Origin: Cyclobacteriaceae bacterium
GTDB taxonomy: Bacteria; Bacteroidota; Bacteroidia; Cytophagales; Cyclobacteriaceae
Assembly: GCA_030584025.1 (NCBI GenBank)
Contig: CP129487.1
Location: 3,377,001 to 3,441,000 of the forward strand
DNA length: 64,000 bases
Direction of reading: 5' to 3'
The translations under genes and the position numbers were made by a program. The notes beneath the pieces are model-generated. The model worked only from the letters and a program-made list of their open reading frames with translations, ran no database searches and had not been told where the DNA came from. The stretch's first letter is position 1. Each line of letters opens with the position of its first letter. Of this stretch, positions 59,532 through 64,000 are shown piece by piece.

Positions 59532-61892
59532 TTACTCGTTCCGTAACGAATTTACCGGGTTGGCCATAGCTGCTTTGGCTACTTGATAGATAACGATCAA
59601 AAGGGAAAGCACCATCACACCAATTGCGGTGAATATAAATACTTCCCAACCAAGCACAGTACGGTAAGCATAGTTATTCAGAAAGCCCTTCATTAGCCAC
59701 CAGGCAATCGGACAACCAACCACAGCAGCAATCAGACTGAGCACTACAAAGTCGCGGGTGATCAAGGTAACAAGTCCACTTACGGAAGCGCCCAATGTTT
59801 TTCGAATGCTGATTTCCTTTTTTCTTCGTTCGGCTGTGTAAGCAGCTAACCCAAGCAGGCCTAAAGCAGATATGACAATTGCCATGGCGGTGAAGCCGAG
59901 GGCCAACGTACCGGTAACCTGTTCGGTTTTGTAAAGTTTGCCGAAGCTTTCATCCATAAAGGTGTATTCGAACGGGTATTCCGGACTGAATTTTTTGTAC
60001 GTAGCCTGAATGTGTTCGATGGCTGCCTGAGCCTGTGCGGGTTCAACGCGTGCATAAACCAATCCGCCCCATTGCGGATTGCACATAAATACAATCGGGT
60101 CAATGGCTTCATGCATAGAGCGGCTGTGAAAATCATCCACAACGCCAACAACGGTTCCTTCTGTTCCCCACAGGGAAATACGCTGACCAACAGGTTCAGT
60201 TAATCCCATTTGTTCAACGGCACGTTGGGTGAGTACGAAATTGCTTGTGTCATTAAATTCGCGTGAGAAAAGTCTTCCTGACTGCAGAGAGAAGTTAAGC
60301 GTTTGCAATACATCAAAGTCGACAACCACGGCACGGAAATATGGATTTTCTCCTTCCGGCTTGCCCGACCAGTTTACCGATGAGGTTTGATTTTGAATCT
60401 GGATGAAAGAACCGTTGGCTTTACCCATATTGGTAACGGTGGTACTCTTGAGTACTTCATTTCTGAATACTTCAAAATCGCGGTTGGTGGCGCCACGCAC
60501 CGCAAACATGACCACCGATTCGCGGTTGTATCCCAGGTTTTTCTGTTGAATAAATTGCATCTGGTTATGCACGACAATGGCACTGGCTATGAGTACTACG
60601 GTAAGTGTAAATTGAAAAATGACCAATGCCCTGCGCAGGTTCATGCCACTAAAGGTGGTGGAAAGATTGCCTTTCAACACGGAAGCAGGACGATAAGACG
60701 AAAGCACAAGTGCAGGGTAACTGCCGGCAATAATGCCCGTGATCAATACAATGCCCAGGGCGGTTAACCAAATCATGCCATCACCGAAATCAAGTACAAT
60801 ATTTTTGGAAACCAGTAAGTTGAACAAGGGCAGCAGCGTATACACCACACCAAATGCCACCAACATGGAAACTGCACTGAACAGCATCGCTTCCATCATG
60901 AATTGAAAAATCAGACTTCTTCGCTGTGCCCCAACCACTTTTCGAACTCCTACTTCGCGTGCGCGGGTTGCTGCTTTGGCTGTAGCCATGTTCATAAAAT
61001 TGATACAGGCGATGATCAGTATAAAAACGGCCACGATAGAAAATATTTTTACATACTCCATGCGTCCGCCAGCAGGTACTCCATTTTCAAAATTGGAGCG
61101 CAGGTAACGTTCCGAAAAAGGCTGCACATACAGATCCATGTAGTCTGTTCCCTCTTCTGATGCGGTAACCTTGTCGAGTTGAACATTTACTTTTTCACGG
61201 AAGGCATTGATGTCGCTCTGTTCAGCTAAGGTGAGGTATAGCCAGTAGTCGGCATTGTTCCAACTGAAGTTTTCGCCTCGTTCATCACGGTGAATATCGA
61301 ACGGGAGAATAAAATCAAACTGAAGGGTTGAGCTTTTGGGTGGATTGGCAAATACAGCTGTTACCTTTTGTTCATACTGTTTACGAACGGTTACGGTTTT
61401 GCCAATCGGATCATCGTTACCAAAAAGTTTTTGAGCCAGGGTTTCAGAAATGGCTACGGAGCGCTTATCGCGAATCGGATTTTCTGCATCTCCGTGAACG
61501 ATGGGAAAAGTAAAGACTTTAAAGAATTCAGAGTTACTGTAGTATCCATTCTCCATAAACCCCTTTTCGTCAACCTGAAAGAGGTGCTCGCCTTCATTAT
61601 AAACCTGTGTGATGTGGGTTACTTCTTCAAAATTCGTTCTGATTTCTTCGGCCAGCGGCCCCGGTGTGTTGTCCCAGGTAATTACCTGATCGGGGCGCTT
61701 GATGTTTAACACCACCTGGTACAAGCGGTCAATACGCTCATGAAATGAATTCATGTTTACCTCATCGTGTACCCATAGGTAAATAAACAGGGCGCAGGCC
61801 AGTCCGGTGGCCAGTCCAATCACATTAATAAAGGAGTAGAATTGTTGGCGAGTGAAGTTGCGCAGCGCAACGAGCAGGTAATTACGAATCAT
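59532..61892 (-). CDS. FtsX/MacB-type ABC transporter permease
   Basis: A 786-residue inner-membrane protein of the double-FtsX type that is abundant in Bacteroidota. Helix 1 is followed by a MacB-type periplasmic domain (residues about 45-280), then three helices with ATRAREVGVRKVVGAQRRSL, a second periplasmic domain, and the last three helices with ERRKKEISIRKTLGASVSGL. No ATPase gene is adjacent, which is usual for this group. The substrate is unknown. Confidence 0.92.
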   Translation of the reverse strand: MIRNYLLVALRNFTRQQFYSFINVIGLATGLACALFIYLWVHDEVNMNSFHERIDRLYQVVLNIKRPDQVITWDNTPGPLAEEIRTNFEEVTHITQVYNEGEHLFQVDEKGFMENGYYSNSEFFKVFTFPIVHGDAENPIRDKRSVAISETLAQKLFGNDDPIGKTVTVRKQYEQKVTAVFANPPKSSTLQFDFILPFDIHRDERGENFSWNNADYWLYLTLAEQSDINAFREKVNVQLDKVTASEEGTDYMDLYVQPFSERYLRSNFENGVPAGGRMEYVKIFSIVAVFILIIACINFMNMATAKAATRAREVGVRKVVGAQRRSLIFQFMMEAMLFSAVSMLVAFGVVYTLLPLFNLLVSKNIVLDFGDGMIWLTALGIVLITGIIAGSYPALVLSSYRPASVLKGNLSTTFSGMNLRRALVIFQFTLTVVLIASAIVVHNQMQFIQQKNLGYNRESVVMFAVRGATNRDFEVFRNEVLKSTTVTNMGKANGSFIQIQNQTSSVNWSGKPEGENPYFRAVVVDFDVLQTLNFSLQSGRLFSREFNDTSNFVLTQRAVEQMGLTEPVGQRISLWGTEGTVVGVVDDFHSRSMHEAIDPIVFMCNPQWGGLVYARVEPAQAQAAIEHIQATYKKFSPEYPFEYTFMDESFGKLYKTEQVTGTLALGFTAMAIVISALGLLGLAAYTAERRKKEISIRKTLGASVSGLVTLITRDFVVLSLIAAVVGCPIAWWLMKGFLNNYAYRTVLGWEVFIFTAIGVMVLSLLIVIYQVAKAAMANPVNSLRNE

Positions 61893-62111
61893 AATAATTT
61901 TTTCGAAAGACTGTTATTTATGCAAAATGTTGCAATCGTCACCTGCTTTTACTGAAATGGTTGCGCAGGGTTACAGTCGGGCGAATATTCTTTTAAATTT
62001 TTGTCTGAAAGGCCATAAATCAGGCATCAAGTTTCATCAAAATTTGGGAAACAAGCCAATTCATCTGGTTTGGTTTGAATATGTTCCTGTTTGGTTAATT
62101 TAACAGTAATT

Positions 62112-62684
62112 ATGTCGTCACACCACATTGTTCGGGAAAATCAGGAGCCTGCGTTGCTTATTGCAGATGCTGAAAATCTTCCATTTATATGGATTGAACA
62201 ATTGCTGGAGTGGAGCCCAACTGTTATTGTACTGGAGTCCGCACTCGAAACCGTGCTGAGCTGGGGAATAAAATTAGATATGGTGATCAGTGCACCGGAG
62301 CAGGTGAGTGGATATGTGAAGTTGCTAAATGATCAGGCACCTGTGAAGATTTTAAGTCATCATACACCAGATCACCCAATAAATACCGGCATGATGTTTT
62401 TAACGGCAGGAAAGTATAAAGCGGTAAATGTGGTGGGTGCTGCGCCTGACTTGGTTGAAGCTTTTGCTGACCGCCTGGATGTAGTAACTTTTTTTGAAGG
62501 CAAGCGGTGGATTTTTACCCGCAACGGAAAATTTGAAAAGTGGGTAAGTCGGGGAACGCAATTTGAATTTCCGGAGAATGTAAAACCAATTGGTGGCTTA
62601 GATGCACAAGGTCTTGCCATAAAAGATGGTGTGGTAAAGGCCGAAGCCGATTTTCCATTTTGGGTTGGAGAGGTGCTTCTGTAG
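62112..62684 (+). CDS. Thiamine pyrophosphokinase-like protein, active-site residues not evident
   Basis: A 190-residue protein with the start SSHHIVRENQEPALLIADA and the layout of Bacteroidota thiamine pyrophosphokinase-like proteins (a Rossmann-like N-terminal domain and a short strand-rich C-terminal domain with PIGGLDAQGLAIKDGV). The GDFDS-type metal-binding motif of true thiamine pyrophosphokinase is replaced by ISAPEQVSG, so catalysis as such is doubtful. The family call is tentative. Confidence 0.55.
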   Translation: MSSHHIVRENQEPALLIADAENLPFIWIEQLLEWSPTVIVLESALETVLSWGIKLDMVISAPEQVSGYVKLLNDQAPVKILSHHTPDHPINTGMMFLTAGKYKAVNVVGAAPDLVEAFADRLDVVTFFEGKRWIFTRNGKFEKWVSRGTQFEFPENVKPIGGLDAQGLAIKDGVVKAEADFPFWVGEVLL

Positions 62685-62738
62685 CCTGGTTAAATGTTTT
62701 TCTGCTTTAAGAAAAGAGACCACGAAGACTCCAAGGCA

Positions 62739-63416
62739 CTAAGCTTTTATTAACTCGACAAGTTTATTCAATTCAACTTTTTCAATGGGATGAGGTGTAT
62801 TTTCCAAAAGCTCGAACGTTCCGTTCGGTAACCAATCCGCTACTTGTTCCGAATATTTTCGATCGGCCATATCGTCCTGATCGCCAAGGCAGATTATAAT
62901 TTTATGCTGAATGGTTTTCAGGTTTTCTTCGGTAAGCAATGGTTGGTTTCCCAGGCCCAGCATCATGCCGCGGGTTTTGTTCAATAATTCTTTCCAGTCG
63001 TTAGGGGAGTGGCGGTGTTCCAGTATGCGCGCGAAGGCAGGCACTTTTTCCAGAATTTTTTCAGCGTTTAGTTTTCGGACTTCCTGTTCAGCCGATTCAG
63101 GTGACCAATCGAATTTGGTGCCGAGTGTAGTAATTTTACCAACACGTTCCGGATGTTTTAAAGCAAGCCAAACCGCCACATACCCGCCCATGCTGTATCC
63201 GAATAGATCAACCTGATTAAGGGTTTGATTGTCAAGAAATGCCAACACATCATCAGCAAAAGTTTCAATGCCAAATGATCCCCGAAAGGGTGTGCCACTA
63301 TGCCCTGAAAAGTTGAGCATGAGAACAGCTCTTCCCTGAGCCTCCAGGTTTTGCTTTAACGGTTCAAGTTGAGATGACGAGCCAAGGGCTCCGTGAAGCA
63401 GAAGAACAGGATTCAT
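62739..63416 (-). CDS. Alpha/beta hydrolase
   Basis: A 225-residue alpha/beta hydrolase: oxyanion region LLHGALGSS, nucleophile elbow GYSMGG, acid in LGDQDDMA and His in TPHPIEKV. The substrate is unknown. The start overlaps the end of prmC by 4 bases, so the two genes are co-transcribed. Confidence 0.9.
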   Translation of the reverse strand: MNPVLLLHGALGSSSQLEPLKQNLEAQGRAVLMLNFSGHSGTPFRGSFGIETFADDVLAFLDNQTLNQVDLFGYSMGGYVAVWLALKHPERVGKITTLGTKFDWSPESAEQEVRKLNAEKILEKVPAFARILEHRHSPNDWKELLNKTRGMMLGLGNQPLLTEENLKTIQHKIIICLGDQDDMADRKYSEQVADWLPNGTFELLENTPHPIEKVELNKLVELIKA

Positions 63417-64000
63417 GCAGGATTCCAGGTTGCGAGTACAAAACGATTTTTACCATGCATGTCTTTAATGAGGGCAACATCGGTGTAATTTTCGGATTCA
63501 AATACGGAAACAGTTTCGTTGCCGTATAGGGCGTTGATTTCCACCACGACTTTGCCTCCCGGTTTTAGCACTTTTTTTCCACGCGCTGCAATGGCTTTAT
63601 AAAAAACCAATGGATCATTGTCGGGAACAAAAAGTGCCACATGGGGTTCGTGATCCAATACATGTTGCTGCATGGATTCCTTTTCTTGCTGCGTCACGTA
63701 GGGCGGGTTGCTTACAATAACATCAAGATCATGTACGGGAATGTCTTCGTGCAGGATGTCATGTTTAAGTAACTTGACCTGAGGCTCAAGTCGCTCAATA
63801 TTTTTTTGAGCGATTGTTAACGCTTCATTACTTACATCGGTGGCATACACTTCGGCATGGGGCATCAATGACTTTAATGAGATGGCAATGCAACCGCTTC
63901 CCGTTCCAATGTCGAGTATGCGAACGGTGGTTTCTTCACCGGTGGCAGGAGGAAACGGAACCTGTTTTACCAGTTCTTCGGTTTCGGGGCGCGGAATCAA
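63413..64000 (-). CDS. prmC: Release factor glutamine methyltransferase PrmC (5' partial)
   Basis: The C-terminal 196 residues of PrmC, which methylates the GGQ glutamine of peptide release factors. Motifs: LIPRPETEELV, ILDIGTGSGCIAISL (AdoMet site) and VSNPPYV (catalytic NPPY). The frame is open to the right edge, so the N-terminal helical domain lies outside the window. It overlaps the hydrolase gene by 4 bases. Confidence 0.93.
   Translation of the reverse strand: MIPRPETEELVKQVPFPPATGEETTVRILDIGTGSGCIAISLKSLMPHAEVYATDVSNEALTIAQKNIERLEPQVKLLKHDILHEDIPVHDLDVIVSNPPYVTQQEKESMQQHVLDHEPHVALFVPDNDPLVFYKAIAARGKKVLKPGGKVVVEINALYGNETVSVFESENYTDVALIKDMHGKNRFVLATWNPA

Overview
The window comes from a Bacteroidota chromosome, most likely of the order Cytophagales. 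The signs are perfect TAnnTTTG promoter -7 elements, a bacillithiol-linked YtxJ protein, TonB and lipoprotein signals of the Bacteroidota kind, weak Shine-Dalgarno use, and many families typical of that group (DUF1573, YARHG, the CHIPPGNP motif, 786-residue FtsX permeases). No tRNA, rRNA or CRISPR array was seen.

The left flank (1-8640) is ordinary chromosome: the end of a 2-oxoacid dehydrogenase E1 beta gene, a large basic repeat protein, YtxJ, OsmC, a TonB-like energy transducer, a ChrA chromate transporter, an isopenicillin N synthase-like oxygenase and an exported superoxide dismutase.

The centre (8646-41896, about 33.25 kb) reads as one complete Tn7-like transposon inserted 8 bp past the stop codon of the superoxide dismutase gene. 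It begins TGTGCA, ends TGCACA, is flanked by a 5-bp TTTTT repeat, and carries arrays of a TnsB-site-like repeat at both ends, tightly packed on the sod side and spaced on the other. It encodes TnsA, TnsB, TnsC and two different TnsD/TniQ proteins, one at each end. The right-hand tnsD is broken near its 3' end by an IS481-family insertion; removing the IS restores 30 further in-frame codons.

The cargo is a defence island. In order it holds: a metallophosphoesterase coupled to tnsD1; a pair with a PD-(D/E)XK nuclease-like protein; two related small membrane proteins and a lone ABC-2 permease; an MbcA/ParS/Xre-type antitoxin and a remnant of a second one; an HNH nuclease, small basic protein and arginine/agmatine deiminase-like trio; a DUF2130 protein; a WYL regulator; a type I restriction-modification operon that starts with a methyltransferase-TRD-histidine kinase fusion and a matching receiver protein; and a complete type III CBASS operon (CD-NTase, HORMA, TRIP13-like ATPase, 2TM-NUDIX effector). 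An XRE repressor gene diverges from the tns operon, with a promoter and a candidate operator between them.

The strongest candidates for something undescribed are the two-component signalling pair built into the type I R-M operon, the deiminase-HNH trio, and a Tn7-like element with two TnsD proteins that appears to use a superoxide dismutase gene end as its attachment site.

The right flank (41918-64000) is again ordinary chromosome: a DUF2071 protein, a CHIPPGNP lipoprotein, PEP carboxylase, a two-component system, RecO, an RmuC-like coiled-coil nuclease, ornithine aminotransferase, an alkylation-repair cluster (AlkA-like glycosylase, 2OG oxygenase, lone Ada zinc domain), an FtsX-type permease, and the end of prmC. 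Several palindromic intergenic repeats lie in this part.
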